NCBI GenBank assembly: GCA_029204225.1
Contig: CM055097.1
Coordinates: 66,243,291 to 66,307,290 of the forward strand
Length of the DNA: 64,000 bases
From: Diphasiastrum complanatum
Taxonomy: Eukaryota > Streptophyta > Lycopodiopsida > Lycopodiales > Lycopodiaceae
Reading direction: 5' to 3'
In this document: positions 44,120 to 56,949 of the stretch, piece by piece
Layout: each line of letters opens with the position of its first letter
How positions within the stretch are numbered: position 1 is the first letter of the stretch
Notes under the pieces: generated by a model
Databases searched by the model: none
The model's input: only the letters and a program-made list of their open reading frames with translations
Told to the model about the DNA's origin: nothing
Translations under genes and position numbers: made by a program

Positions 44120-44656
44120 TGTCATGTACTTTTAGTCCATCCATGCTTATCGATGCATCAGAATATCCATTGTAAGCTTTATAGGCCCAAAAGGAGCTAT
44201 TAGCCTTAAGAACAAGGCGGTTCCCTCTTTAGGCCCTTCAAAGTAATTAATAAGGATAATAGGCCACTAAGGGCCCAATGTAGGCTAAATAATGCTTAAC
44301 TATGGTTAACTATTTTTCAAGATAGTTATGTCTAGTTAAGTAAGAGCATTGTCTATAACTAGGCAAGAGACATCATTTTGTGAATCTTTTGGCTCATTTG
44401 CAAGTGAGAGCTTCTAGCTTCCTTGTGAATGTGAGCCATAGGGATCTCCATTGCTAGGTCTCATGTGCCCTATCCACATGAATCAATGCTCCATTTACAT
44501 TGCTTTGTACTCTTTCTTTCATTGATAATGTGATTCCATTGAGATCTCCATGTTTCTAGCTTTCTATTGATATACTATCATGATTGTCTTGTACCTTTCT
44601 TGCTTATAGCTTTACTTCATTGTTATTGCTATTTGCTTGGGATTTGGCACATGACA
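44120..44656 (+). repeat. Chromovirus 5' LTR
   Basis: 537 bp. It carries the 5-bp segment missing from the 3' copy near 44332. Confidence 0.95.
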
Positions 44657-44661
44657 TTTCT

Positions 44662-44673
44662 TGGTATCAGAGC
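44662..44673 (+). promoter_or_regulatory. Chromovirus primer-binding site
   Basis: TGGTATCAGAGC, five bases after the LTR; initiator Met-tRNA type. Confidence 0.9.
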
Positions 44674-45784
44674 ATAGATCCATGATTCATGATGATTCTA
44701 TGAGAAATCCATTAGATTTGATGAGTTTATTATTTTTGTAGCTTTTTTTTTGCTAATTTTTAACTTTGGATTTTTCAGTTATGTTCAAACAAATTTTTAG
44801 CATTCAATTTTGTTCTTTATTAATAATTGGATTCAATAGCTTTGTAGAGCTTTTTTCAGCTTTAATGTGCACCAATTTTCAAGCCATTTGGACAAAAGAT
44901 GCAAAAGTTATTGCACTTTTTCCAAAAGCTATCAAAATAGATAACTAGAATTTTACTTTCACTTGATTTGAATTTTTCAGATTTGATCAGGGTTTTTATC
45001 TTCTTCCTCACCATTTTTAGGCAACTTACCTCTTTCACAAAGAAAACAAGCTCCTGCTTGTCTACTGATAAGCCAGAATGAATGAATCTAGCACATTACC
45101 TTGATCTTTGTGTCAGATTTGCATTTTCAACATACACGGAGATCCGATCCACGATCTTTAACAAGTGTGAATTCACCTCCTTCTCTCTCTCTCTCTACCG
45201 CCCCCTCCCTCTCCTTTGGTTACCTTGCCTCTCTCTCTAACAACGTCGGCTACCTCCTCTCTCTCTCTAAGTTGTGTCGGTTGAGATCCTCTCTCTCTAG
45301 GTTGCGTCGGTTGAGATTTTCTCTCTCTAAGTTGCGTCGGTTAAGATTTTCTCTCTCTAAGTTGTGTCGGTTGAGATTTTCTCTCTTTTCTCTCTCTACC
45401 TTGATCCCTTCTATTTGCATACAATTTTTCAAAAAAAGTCAGGGTTGTCACAAATTTTTTTGACGAGCACTCAAATGCACCACAAGAGCAACTGATAAAA
45501 AAATTTGTCGACAATTTTCGGATTTTTTTTTACGATTTCACGTATTTTTCGTCGAGCACTCCGGTGTTTAATGGATTTCAAAGAGTTATCCATTTCAATT
45601 TGTAATTTTTTTTTTTTAATACTCCCCCTTCTAAGTTGTATATAATCCATTTTACTAGTTTTTCTTTTAATTTCCATAACTTCTTTGTTTGAGCTCGGAT
45701 TTCAGTGAAGCAGAAATGAAAAGTGTTTAGAACGATAAGACAAATTCACTGAGACTATCCAAATTACTGTTGTAGCACTTCAGT
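44674..45784 (+). other. Chromovirus leader with 30-bp tandem repeat
   Basis: Non-coding by motif. It holds four 30-bp repeats (45261-45380) and CT-rich tracts (45180-45260). A 120-codon frame across the repeat (45101-45463) is Leu/Ser/Arg rich and probably a by-product. Confidence 0.75.
45261..45380 (+). repeat. 30-bp tandem repeat, four copies
   Basis: Units at 45261, 45291, 45321 and 45351 read CTCTCTCTAAGTTGYGTCGG and then TTGAGATTTT with few differences. As the unit is a multiple of three it encodes a 10-residue repeat in frame. Confidence 0.93.
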
Positions 45785-47512
45785 ATGGGTGGTAAAGGAA
45801 AACAGATAGTGGATAAAAATAACCCACCTCAAGACAATTTGCCTACTGATGAAATGATGGAAAAACTACAGGTTTCAAACCAGCAAGAAAACATACTAAG
45901 TAAAATGCAAGTTACTCAAAATCTGATAGTTACAATATTGCAAGCAATGGAAAGAAATCGACTTGCTGATGAGGCGAAATGGGACAAATTGTTTGGTAGC
46001 CTAGCTGGTAGGCAAGACAAACTAGCGGGGGCTGATCAGAGATCTAATGAGCCATCTACATTGTTTCGACTACCATCTCCATCACAAAATGTACCATCTT
46101 CTCAAGATGTACAAAAAATTGACATGGACAAGGGAAAACAGGTCTCACAGACTAATATTGAATACCCAGTCAGACTTGGAACTGATAGGGGCATGTTTGA
46201 ACGAGTGCAACACTCCACGAGACTTCATGAACAATGGAACCACTTTGATACTCGGGAGTATAAGGATAAGATAACCATTCCAAAATTCAACAGTGACTTT
46301 AAGACCCTTGACATTGAAGAGTGGTTGAATAAATTAGATCGTTACTTTACTATGTTCAATAGAGATGACCGAGATAAAATCACTTTCGCTACAATCCACT
46401 TTGAAGAAGCAGCTTATGAGAGGTGGAAACGGAGGGAGAATAGGTTATCAATGGAGGAATCTAATGCACAAACTAATTGGCCATTATTCAAGAATGTTTG
46501 TATTGAGACCTTCAGAAGACCGTTCCAAGATGACGACAACTTTAAAAGATGGACAAAGATATGTCAGAAGAGTTCAATACAAGAGTATAACTTCGATTTT
46601 TGGAGTCTAACTCTGAAACTACCCATAGTGTCTGATGCAGATCACTTACGAAGGTACATACAAGGACTGCAGCCGGATATTGGAGCTGATGTAGCATCAC
46701 ATTTTTGTACTGATCTCGATCAAGCTATGCGGGTGGCTCTTAAAATTGAGCCTAAATATGCTGGTAGATGATCGACTAAATTAGGAGCACCCAGATATGA
46801 AGTTAACGGATGGGAAGCTGAACGGAATTTTGATATCCGTCGACATCATAAGGAAAGGAACACAATCCTCCAGTACCCGACAGTTAAAGAAGCTGATAGG
46901 AGGAATAGTGGTAAGAAACAAGTGAGCAACATGGAGGCCAAGCCAGAGGTGAAGATTGTTAGATCAAAAGCAGAGATAGATCGACTGCAGCAACAAGGCT
47001 TACGTTTCACTTGTAAGAAAAAATGGAAACCAGGACATAAGTGTGACAAAGCTAAGTTTGCAGGGATTTCCTTGATTGTTGAAGATGGCGAAGATGATAC
47101 GAGCACTTTTTCAGAGAATGTCATTGACACTCAGCCACCGCAAAGTGATGAAGGAAAGGAGGACACCTCATCTGATGAGGAATCACCAAACCATCAATCA
47201 GACCACGTACAGCAGAAAAGATCCATTAGGAAGGATCAAGAAGTTGAACTATTGAACATATCTTTAAATGCTTTCAATGGATCCCATTCTAACAAAACCT
47301 TCCGTGTGCAAGTGTTAATTAATGGAAGGAAAGTATTTTGCTTAATAGATAGTGGTAGTACGCATAACTTCTTTAATAGTAGGTCATTAAGAAGCTGTGG
47401 ATTAGCATCTCTGGATCATTGTGATAAGATGAGAGTCCAGATTGCCAATGGAGTAAGCATTCCTTGTAATAACATCACCCCAGTAATTACAAATGGAGGA
47501 TTATACTCTTAA
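45785..47512 (+). pseudogene. Chromovirus gag and protease
   Basis: Gag from MGGKGKQIVD with the retrotransposon gag core (KITIPKFNSD, IEEWLNKLDRYF, ATIHFEEAAYERWKR, AMRVALKIE). A TGA at 46769-46771 sits where an Arg codon fits. The frame resumes to a zinc-knuckle remnant TCKKKWKPGHKC in which the first Cys position (GLRFTC instead of GLCFxC) is Arg. The aspartic protease has CLIDSGSTHNFF (Asp codon at 47348). A frameshift near 47500 leads into the next frame. Confidence 0.9.
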
Positions 47513-49175
47513 AACAAGTTTCCATATTGTGGAGTTGGGTCCAATTGATTTTATACTAGGAGTGGAATGGCTTAAGACCTTGGGAAATGTAACAATCAAC
47601 TTCGATCAAGGACTGATAAGCTTCAGACAAGGAGAACGCCAATTTGAACTACACAGCGTTCAATCTACTCAACCACATTCAACTTTGCAGCTGATTTCTG
47701 TAGAGAAGGCTGAAAGGTTGTCTAGATCAAATGTGCAAATGTTTGTGCTCAGGATTGAAGAAGTTGAAGGACAAGTCAACGAAGTAAAAACAAAACCATT
47801 GGCCAAGGCAAAACAAAGTGTGAAAGATCCAAAAATTCGAAAGATCTTGGGTAAATTTTCTGATGTGTTTGCTCATCAGTTATCTAGAGGGGAACCTCCT
47901 ACCAGATTTGTGGACCATCCCATTGAATTGGAATCAGGGACTAAACCGGTCAATTGACTACCTTACAGACTATCAAAGGCCGAAAAGAAGAAGTCCATAA
48001 ACAGGTTCAAGAGTTACTCTCACAAGAATTTATTGTTCAAAGTAAATCACATTTTGCCTCTCCCGTGTTGCTAGGTAAGAAGAAGGATGGAACATTCAAG
48101 ATGTGTATTGATTATCGAGCTCTTAACAAAGTGACCATCAAAAATAGATATCCAATCCCTAGAGTGGATGATTTGTTGGATGCGTTAAAGGGAGCTAGCA
48201 TTTTTTCAAAGATAGATTTACGTTCAGGATACCATCAAATTAAGGTCAAACAAGAGGATCAGCATAAAATAGCTTTCCAAACTGATAGGGGACATTATGA
48301 ATTCAAAGTTATGTCTTCAGATTAACTAATGCTCCTACCACTTTTCAAGCTCTTATGAATTGAATTTTTGAACCATACCTTTATTTGTTTGTGTTGGTAT
48401 TCTTTGACGACATCCTGATTTATAGCAGGAACATGGAAGAGCATGCGAAACATTTGGATATAGTTTTAAGTATTCTTCGAGAATATGAGTTGTTTGCAAA
48501 GATAACCAAATGTGAATTCGCTCAAGATGAGGTGGAATACTTGGGACATATCGTGTCCAAGGAGGGAATCAAGGTGGACCAAAAGAAGATTGAGGCAATC
48601 AAGAATTGGAATTCACCTAACAACATCAGATAATTAAGAGGATTCCTGGGTTTAGCATCTTAATATAGAAGATTCATTCAGGACTTCTCAAAAGTGGCAG
48701 CACCGCTTATTCATCTTCTGAGAAAGGACAAGTTTGAATGGAATAAGAAAACTGAGATGGCTTTCGAAGCTCTTAAGGAATCATTGATAACAGCTTCGTT
48801 ACTAGTGCAGCCCAATTTCAACTTACCTTTCATGGTTACAGTGGATAACAGTGGCACAGGATTGGGAGCTATTTTGAGCCAATCAGATGGAGTCATTGCT
48901 TATGAAAGTAGGAAACTCACTAATAAGGAAGCATCATATCCTACTCATGATAAGGAGATGTTGGCAATTGTGCATGCTCTTAAGAAACGGCAACACTATT
49001 TATATAGTTCTAAATTCTTGAATAAAAGTGACCATCATAGTCTGAAATATTTCTTGAGCCAAAAGAAGTTGAATGACAAGTAGAAGAGATGGCTATCACA
49101 AGTTCAATCTTATGATTTTAACATTGAATATTTAAAAGGAAAGGACAATGTGGTTGCAGATGCATTATCCAAATA
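47493..49175 (+). pseudogene. Chromovirus reverse transcriptase and RNase H
   Basis: FILGVEWLKTLG ends the protease-linker frame. RT follows with [31 protein letters not shown] and [13 protein letters not shown], a frameshift near 48320, and FFDDILIYSR (Asp pair at 48406-48411). Then come YLGHIVSKEGI and RGFLGLAS. RNase H has FMVTVDNSGTGLGAIL, ESRKLTNKEASYP, and DNVVADALSK near 49150. In-frame stops occur at IR*LRG, AS*YRR and DK*KRW. Catalytic residues of RT are kept. Confidence 0.92.
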
Positions 49176-49192
49176 ATGGTCTTTGCAGATGA

Positions 49193-50759
49193 ATGCATCT
49201 TCAGAATCTACAAAGGAATATGTGGCATACTCATCAAAACGAAATTTTGGATCATCCTCTAACAGAAGAGCACAGAAAGTTGTGGTCAAATTTGAGATTC
49301 GGCACAATCTCCGCAATAACTACATTGAGTACATATTGGATAAAAGACATTCAAGCAGAATATATGGAGGATCCAGATTTGAAAGAGATCTGGGAGGAAA
49401 TTCAAGTTTCCAACTCAGATGTTCATCCCCATTATAGGAAACAAGGACAAGTATTGTTGTATGACAATTCTAGAGTTGTGCTTGCTCCTAAATCTAAGTT
49501 CATTCCGCAAGTGTTATATGAGATACACTCATCTCCCAATGTTAGGCATAGTGGAATTTTGAAGACATATCAAACCATCCGCAAGCTATTCAAATGGGCT
49601 GGTATGAAGAAAGATATATACACATATGTGCAAGAATGTATTTCTTGTCAAGTGAATAAGGTGGAACATGTTAAGCAACCAGGCTTATTGCATCCGCTAT
49701 CCATTCTCACGCAGTGTTGGATGAGTATTAGCATGGATTTTATACCTTCCTTGCCAACATCAACTGGGGGATATGATGTTATGTGGTGGTGGATCGGCTT
49801 ACAAAATATGTACATTTTCTACCTTATAAAACTACTGATAGTGCAGCCCAAGTAGCACAAATATTTTTGAAGAATGTCTTCAAGTTACACAGTATACCAA
49901 AAGAGATAGTGAGTGACAGAGATAGTAGATTTATTTCCACTTTCTGGAAGGTCTGGATGGACAAGTTGGGCACTAAATTGTGCTTAAGTATGTCATTTCA
50001 TCCAGAAACTGATGGGCAAACAGAAAGGGTTAATCAGTGGTTGGAGTGTTATTTGCGACATTTTGTTTCGGATCATCAGACAAAGTGGTTCAATTGGTTG
50101 TATCTCATTGAATTTTGTTATAACAGCACTCCACATGTGACAATCGGTATGACGCATTTCTTTGCATTATATGGCCATGAACCATTACAACCCATTAGTG
50201 CGAATTTGTCAGAGTTTGTAGTTTCGACAGTTGTGGACCAGGTTCAGCACATGAATGATATTTTGAGGGCCAATCGAGAGCACATTAAAGTAGCTTAGAT
50301 ACGAATGAAGCAATATGCTGACCAAAAATGGACTTTCTGTGATTTTGCTGAAGGGGATTATGTATATTTAAGGTTACAACCTTATAGATACACTAAGATG
50401 AAAAAAACTCAAAGCAAAAAGTTGGCTCCCAGATTTTATGGACCCTTCAAAATTGTGAAGAAGCTTGGGAAGCTGAATTACGAACTGGATCTACCATCAA
50501 CAACCCGTATGCATCGTGTATTCCATGTATCTCTTCTAAAGAGGAGTTTGGGAGAACACTTATCTGCAACTGTTACTCTACCACTGTTGGATCATGAGGG
50601 CCATATGGTTCTGGAACCAGCCAAAATCGTTATATATCGGGACAAGGTATTGCAAAATGAGAAGTTAATCAAGGAATATTTGATTCTTTGAAAGAATCTT
50701 CCCGATGAAGACAATTCTTGGGTCAACAGCTCCTTCATTCAAAAGTGGCCATGGCTATT
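49193..50759 (+). pseudogene. Chromovirus integrase with GPY/F module and chromodomain-like end
   Basis: The HHCC finger (RHSGILKTYQ to CISCQ) is followed by catalytic residues SMDFIPSLP, VSDRDSRFIS and the Glu in DGQTERVNQ. A frameshift lies near 49790 and a stop near 50296. The GPY/F-type part reads LAPRFYGPFKIVKKLG. The end reads EPAKIVIYRDK, LIKEYLIL, a TGA at 50689-50691 where Trp is expected, then KNLPDEDNSWVN. That is the W-K-LP-E-D-SW pattern of a chromodomain, which directs chromoviruses to modified histone tails. Confidence 0.88.
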
Positions 50760-50871
50760 ACCATGAATTGTTGGAAACAACATTCTCCATCGATACAATT
50801 CGGAATGTGTCCCTAGAGCTACTAGGCAAATGCCTTCATTTTTTAGGACAAAAATGTTTAAGTAAGGGGAG

Positions 50872-51403
50872 TGTCATGTACTTTTAGTACATCCATGCTT
50901 ATCGATGCATCAGAATATCCATTGTAAGCTTTGTAGGCCCAAAAGGAGCTATAAGCCTTAAGAACAAGGTGGGTCCCTCTTTAGGCCCTTCAAAGTAATT
51001 AATAAGGATAATAGGCCACTAAGGGCCCAATGTAGGCTAAATAATGCTTAACAAGGGTTAACTATCTTTCAAGATAGTTATGTTAAGTAAGAGCATTGTC
51101 TATAACTAGGCAAGAGACATCATTTTGTGAATCTTTTGGCTAATTTGCAAGTGAGAGCTTCTAGCTTCCTTGTGAATGTGAACCATAGGAATTTCCATTG
51201 CTAGGTCTCATGTGCCCTATCCACATGAATCAATGTTCCATTTACATTGCTTTATACTCTTTCTTTCATTGATAATGTGATTTCATTGAGATCTCCATGT
51301 TTCTAGCTTTCTATTGATATGCTATCATGATTGTCTTGTACTTTTCTTGCTTCTAGATTTACTTCATTGTTATTGCTATTTGCTTGGGATTTGGCACATG
51401 ACA
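50872..51403 (+). repeat. Chromovirus 3' LTR
   Basis: 532 bp after a polypurine-rich AAGTAAGGGGAG, ending ACATGACA before TSD GGATC. Confidence 0.95.
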
Positions 51404-51473
51404 GGATCAATCTGAACTTGCTCTCGTTTATCAACTATAGTACTTCGTGAAGCAGACAAATCTACGACATTTG

Positions 51474-52155
51474 TGTTAAAAATTCACAATTCTAGCTTGA
51501 CTAGTTTTGGTCATATGACTTGTAAATAGTTAGATGGTCATGATGTGGCTTGTCACACGTGCTAAATAGCATAGGATTCCATTCATAAGGATGTTCTCAA
51601 GTAGACCTAAGTGTTAGAACCTTTGGAATGAGTCCAAATTATGCTTAGATACAAGGGAGAAAAAATAGGAGCTATTTTTGGTAATTTTTGCATTGTTGAG
51701 GGATCTCCAAGATTCCAACCCTAACTTGGTAGGGATGAAAGATCCACCAAAATTAGCATTAGGGATAGGTTTAGGGCTACTCATACCTGCCCAAAACCGT
51801 GATGGATCATGTATATATAGGTGATGATATCTCACCAAAATCAATCAAGCAATTTCATGTTTTTTCTCTCATAATGGTGCAATTGCTCTCTATGTTCATA
51901 ATTGTTTGAGTACTTGTGATTACTAATGATTATAGGATTGAATGTAGGTCTGGTGTACAGTACTCAGACTGTGGGAGGCCGTACTTTCACACGTGTGAAG
52001 CCTTCTTCAAGGATTTGGGCCATTTAGTGAGGTTCAAGCATAGATTTTTTATGGATTTTGATGGTTCAACTTGTGCTAATCTTATGAAATCATAATCTAT
52101 TGTTTCCCTCATCATTTCAAGTGTTTTAGGATCCTTATTTGCTGTAATTTTTACA
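51474..52155 (+). repeat. Copia-3 5' LTR
   Basis: It starts TGTTAAAAATTCAC and ends TTTTTACA. It contains TTTCACACGTGTGAA (CACGTG 51990-51995), a second CACGTG at 51556-51561, and a GTATATATAG TATA element at 51811-51820. Confidence 0.97.
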
Positions 52156-52167
52156 TGGTATCAGAGC
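52156..52167 (+). promoter_or_regulatory. Copia-3 primer-binding site
   Basis: TGGTATCAGAGC abutting the 5' LTR; initiator Met-tRNA type. Confidence 0.93.
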
Positions 52168-52966
52168 CTAAAGGCTGAAATGAGCTAAATCCTTGGTTTT
52201 CATTCAATTTGATCACAATTTTTGATCTAAATCTTGTGTAGATTGGATCTTAGCATCTAGTATTGATTCTAGAACTCAAAGTGAGTCAAATACATTGGAG
52301 ATTGGTGTTGTGTGACTTCATTTGCAGGTGTTTAGGTGTATAAAACCAGAGGCAAAGTTGAATTCAATTCACATTACCAAGATAGCAAGTTTTGCTTGCT
52401 CCAAGCATTGATTTCTAAGCAAGTTTTGGAGGTGATTTCATAGAGGAGGCTTTCTAGCATTCAAGGAGAGGGAAGATCAGAGTTTTGGGGACTCTTCAAG
52501 GCTGTTCTAAGGTGTAGTAGACACCTCCTAAAGTGATTTAGGTTCAGTCCAACCATTGCTTGACTTATGCACCAAATTAGATCAATTTTTCATCAATTTT
52601 GATCATTTTTTGCTTGTGATTGGATAGTAGATTGTGTTGCATCCTCATTAAGTTCCATTTAGATCTTTTACAAGTGATTTTGGAAGTAAATTAGGTTGCT
52701 GAAATTCACTCTTGATCAGATCATTTGGAAGCTTTAATGTTCTTTATAGAAAGAGGGGCAATTCTACTAGTATTGTCTACTTCAATCAAGCAAGTGCATT
52801 GTTTCTAGTATTCTATGATTTGATTTTGTTAGAGATCATTCTTAGATCTTTATAGGAAGTCTATTACTGATCTTTTCAGGTCCCTAAGAAGTGGGATAAG
52901 GTAGACCTTCAATCAAATCAATAGAAGTAACCTTCATTTGTGTCAAGTCCTTGATTAGGAGACTAG
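52168..52966 (+). other. Copia-3 untranslated leader
   Basis: About 800 bp with no open frame of note and no repeat recognised. Confidence 0.85.
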
Positions 52967-55900
52967 ATGGCATCTATAAATGCATATCTTTTGGATACCA
53001 ATGAAAGGCTCAACAAAACTAACTATTCCATATGGAAAGTTAGAATGGAATCTATCATGATCATGCAAGATCTGATGGAAATTTTAAATGGTAAGGAGGG
53101 TGAACCTATTCATCCTCAAGAAAAAGCCAAATACATCAAGAGGTGCAATGTTGCACTACATTGCATAAAAATGAATATTGCAAATGAACTCTTAAGAGAG
53201 GTAGGAGATTGCACTTCAGCTCAAGATGCTTGAGAGACTTTGCAAAAGGTCTATGTATCCAAGAACCAAACTAGAATGTTAGCTTTGAAGAATCAAATCT
53301 ATAGAAGCTATCAAAAGAAAGGAGAGAGTGCACATACTTTTGTCCTAAGAGTAAAGGAATTGAACAAAGAGCTAGCCTTTATAGGTGACCCTATCAAGGA
53401 TGAAGAGCTTGTTCAACTCATATTGAATGGACTAAGCTTTGAATTTGAAAATTTGGTTCAGGGATATGCAATTATGGGTAAGCTACCCATACTTGAAGAA
53501 CTCCAAGGCACACTCATGGCCGAGGAATCAAGAAGGAGCCAAATGCAAGAGAGGATGGATAGGCTTTCCATCCAAGGTGGAGATGACCAAGCTCTCTTCA
53601 CCAAAGGCAAAGGCAAGTCCAAAGGCAAAGGATCAACATTCAAGAAGTCTACAAAGCTTGAGGATCAAGAAGGACCCCCAAAGGCATCTCCATCAACCAC
53701 CAAAGTCAAGAAGGACAAATCAAAGGTGAAGTGCTACTATTGTAGCAAGATGGGGCATTATGCCTCGGAATGCTTCAAGAGGAAGCAAGATCAAAGCCAA
53801 GCCAACATGAGCAAAGAGGAGGAGGAGGAGAGTTCACATGAGGACTCTCTCATGATGTCCATATTTTCTTCAACAAGCTTCAAAGGAGAAGATCCTTGGT
53901 GGATTGACTCGGGTGCTAGTTCACACATGACTAGTAAAAGGGAGTTTTTCTCTTCTCTCTTATCTTATGATGGACCTATAAAGTCTATCTATACAGCAAA
54001 TGATGAAGCTTGTAAGATTGAAGGAGTTGGTAGCATTCCCCTTTGCTTAGGATCTTCCAAAAAGATCAACATAGAAGGTGTTTTGTACATTCCTACAATA
54101 ACAAAGAATCTACTAAGTGTTGGCCAAATGGTAGACAATGGTTTCAATGTTGACTTTGCTTCAAATGAATGTTTCATCAAGAAGAAGGGTAAGATAGTGG
54201 CTAAGGGCACTAGACTTGGCAAACTTTATAAGCTGGATGCATTTGTGGATACTAATGTTGTCATGTTGGCCGAGAAGAGCAAGATATCTACCTTTACTTT
54301 ATGGCACAAAAGACTTGGACATGTCAACTCGAGTTCCATGGAGGCTATGATCAAGGAGGAGTATGCTTTAGGCCTACCAAGGTCTATTGGGAAGGAAGAC
54401 AAGGTTTGTGAAGCTTGTGCCTTATCCAAGGCACATAAGAAGGTGTTTCCTAACTCCATCACAAAGTCATCTCATCCTCTTGAACTCATACACTCGGATG
54501 TGCACATTGCTAGCACCAAATCTAATGGAGGTTCATCCATGTTTTTAACCTTCATTGATGACTACTCAAGATATTGTTGGGTGTTCTTACTTTCCTTCAA
54601 GTCTCAAGTATTTGATACTTTTGTAAAGTTCAAGTTGTTTGTGGAAAAGCATCATAATCATAGCATCAAGATTCTTAGAAGTGACAATGGTGGAGAACTC
54701 ATCTCCAATGAGTTCAAGGCCTTTTGTGAGGAGGAAGGGATCAAGAAAGAGACTTCTTGTCCTTACACTCCTCAACAAAATGGAGTTGCTGAAAGAAGGA
54801 ATAGAACATTATGTGAATGTTCTAAGGCTTTAAGATTAGATGCTTGTTTGCCCAAATCCTTTTGGGGTGAGTCTCTTGTATGTGCAAACTACTTGATGAA
54901 TAGGGTGTCTTGCAAAGCAATTGAAGGCAAAACTCCTTATGAGATGTTGTATGGAAAGAAACCCAATCTTAATCACTTGAAAGTTTTTGGGTGTATATGT
55001 TATGTGCATGTGCCATTGGAAACAAGAACCAAGGAGGATCCATCTTCCACAAGAGGGATCATGCTTGGATATGCAAGCTCAAGCAAGGGCTACAAAGTCT
55101 ATCTCCCATCCTTGAACAAATTTGTTGTTTCAAGGGATGTCATCTTTGATGAACATCATATGCATATGCTTGAAGAAGGCTCAAGTGCTCCAACAATCAA
55201 GAAGAAGATGGCCGAGGAGCAAGATCTTGGTTTTGAGGAGGAGCTCATGGAGGAGCAAGCACCAAACCCACCTATCACACCAAGGAGATCTTCAAGGGCA
55301 AAAGTGGAGCCATCAAGGCTCACATATCAAGGCAAAGGACAGCAAGTTGACGGTATCTTATCCACTTCTTATGCTTTATCTAGTTTTGAAGAACCGTCTA
55401 ATGTTGAAGATGCATTGAACTCCAAAGAATGGTATAAAGCTATGTTGGATGAGTATGATGCCTTGATTGAGAATGAAACTTGGTTGCTTGTTGAGAGACC
55501 TCAAAGGAATGTAATAGGATGCAAGTGGGTCTTCAAGCTTAAGTTGAATGCAAATGGGAGTGTTAACAAACATAAAGCAAGATTAGTTGCAAAAGGTTAT
55601 GCTCAAGAGAGAGGGATAGACTATGAGAAAACTTTTGCACCCGTGGCCAAGATGGTCACAATAAGACTAATCATTGCACTTGCATCACATTTTGGATGGA
55701 TTCTATGTCAAATGGATGTCTGTAATGCTTTCTTGAATGGTTTTTTGGAAGAGGATATCTATATGGAGCAGCCACAAGGGTTCATCAAGCATGGAATGGA
55801 GAACAAAGTATGCCATCTCCAAAGAAGCATCTATGGCTTGAAGCAAGCCTCGAGATCTTGGAATTCAAGACTACATTGCTATCTTATTTCACTTTCTTTT

Positions 55901-56935
55901 GTTCAAAGTGAATATGATCCTACTCTTTACATTAAGTTTGATGATGTTAGTATTGTACTTTTACTCATTTATGTAGATGACATCATCATTAGTGGAAATA
56001 GTGTTGATGGTATTGAAAAAATCAAGATAGATCTATCCTTAGAGTTCAAGATGGTAGATCTAGGGTGTCTTCACTTCATCTTAGGCATAGAAGTACTTAG
56101 AGGGTCTGATTTTATCTTTATAAGTCAAGTAAACTATGCTCAAAGTCTTTTGAAGAAGTTTAAGATGGAAGTATGCAAAAGTGTTGACACACCAATGGAG
56201 CAAGATGTAAAAGTACCAAATGAAGATGATGAAAGATCCTTCATGGACATCACTTTGTTTAGGCAACTTATAGGTTCCTTAATGTGGATCACTATAACTA
56301 GACCAGATCTTAGCTTTAGTGTATGTAGGTTGAGCCAATCCATGCAAAAGCCATTGAATATCCACTGGAAAAAGGCTAAGAGGATTCTAAGATACATCTC
56401 GGGTACATTGGATTTTGGGATTCTATATAGAGGAGATGTGATTAACCTTCATGCATTTAGTGATTCAGATTTTGCAGGGGACAAGAGGGATAGAAAATCA
56501 ACAAGTGCCTATTCAACTTTCATAGGAGAAGGTGTGGTTTCATGGCTTTCAAAAAAGCAAGAAACTATATCTCTATCTTCAACCGAGGCCGAGTACAAAG
56601 CTTTGACAACCACTACAAAGGAGGTACTTTGGATCAAGAGATTATTGGTGGAACTAAAGATCATGGATTCAGAGGAGGCACCAATCATCTACAATGACAA
56701 TATATCAGCCCAACACCTTGCATCTAACCCAATCTTCCATGCAAGATCTAAGCACATTGAGATATGCCATCACTTTGTGAGAGAAATGGTGCAAGCCAAG
56801 GAGATTGCTTTGGAGCATGTTCCAAGAAATGAATGTGTAGCTGATCTACTTACTAAACCACTTCAAAAGACACCTTTTATGAAGTTCAAATCATCACTTG
56901 GAGTGATTAGTAAAGCAATGATTGAACCAAACTAG
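52967..56935 (+). pseudogene. Copia-3 Gag-Pol polyprotein, one in-frame stop
   Basis: The start ATG at 52967 opens MASINAYLLDTNERLN with NYSIWKVRMES (gag). TGA at 53231-53233 (codon 89) replaces the Trp of the A-W-E-T-L motif conserved in related gags. From there the frame is open for 1231 codons. It holds CCHC knuckle CYYCSKMGHYASEC from residue 256, protease DSGASSH at 314, integrase HHCC and DDE residues (HSDVH, RSDNGGE, GVAERRNR), RT YVDD (DD at 1004-1005), and RNase H DSDFAGDKRD and STEAEYKAL. Everything needed for transposition except the one Trp codon is present. Copia-1 has a TAG at the matching Trp codon. The early stop would silence gag unless read through. Confidence 0.95.
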
Positions 56936-56949
56936 ATAGTGAGGAGGAG

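Larger units (their letters stand above)
44120..51403 (+). mobile_element. Ty3/Gypsy chromovirus, decayed full-length copy
   Basis: LTRs at 44120-44656 (537 bp) and 50872-51403 (532 bp) start TGTCATGTAC and end GCACATGACA. They differ at about 20 positions and by a 5-bp deletion. The TSD GGATC is at 44115-44119 and 51404-51408. The order gag, protease, RT, RNase H, integrase, and a C-terminal chromodomain-like end mark it as a chromovirus. Several stops and frameshifts make it dead. Confidence 0.95.

Noticed and set aside
45250-45432. Asn-Arg-rich repeat protein on the minus strand
   Set aside because: It is the antisense of the 30-bp leader repeat.
14006-52167. tRNA gene candidates at TGGTATCAGAGC or its complement
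   Set aside because: Only the 12-base primer site matches; no cloverleaf surrounds it. These are LTR element primer-binding sites.
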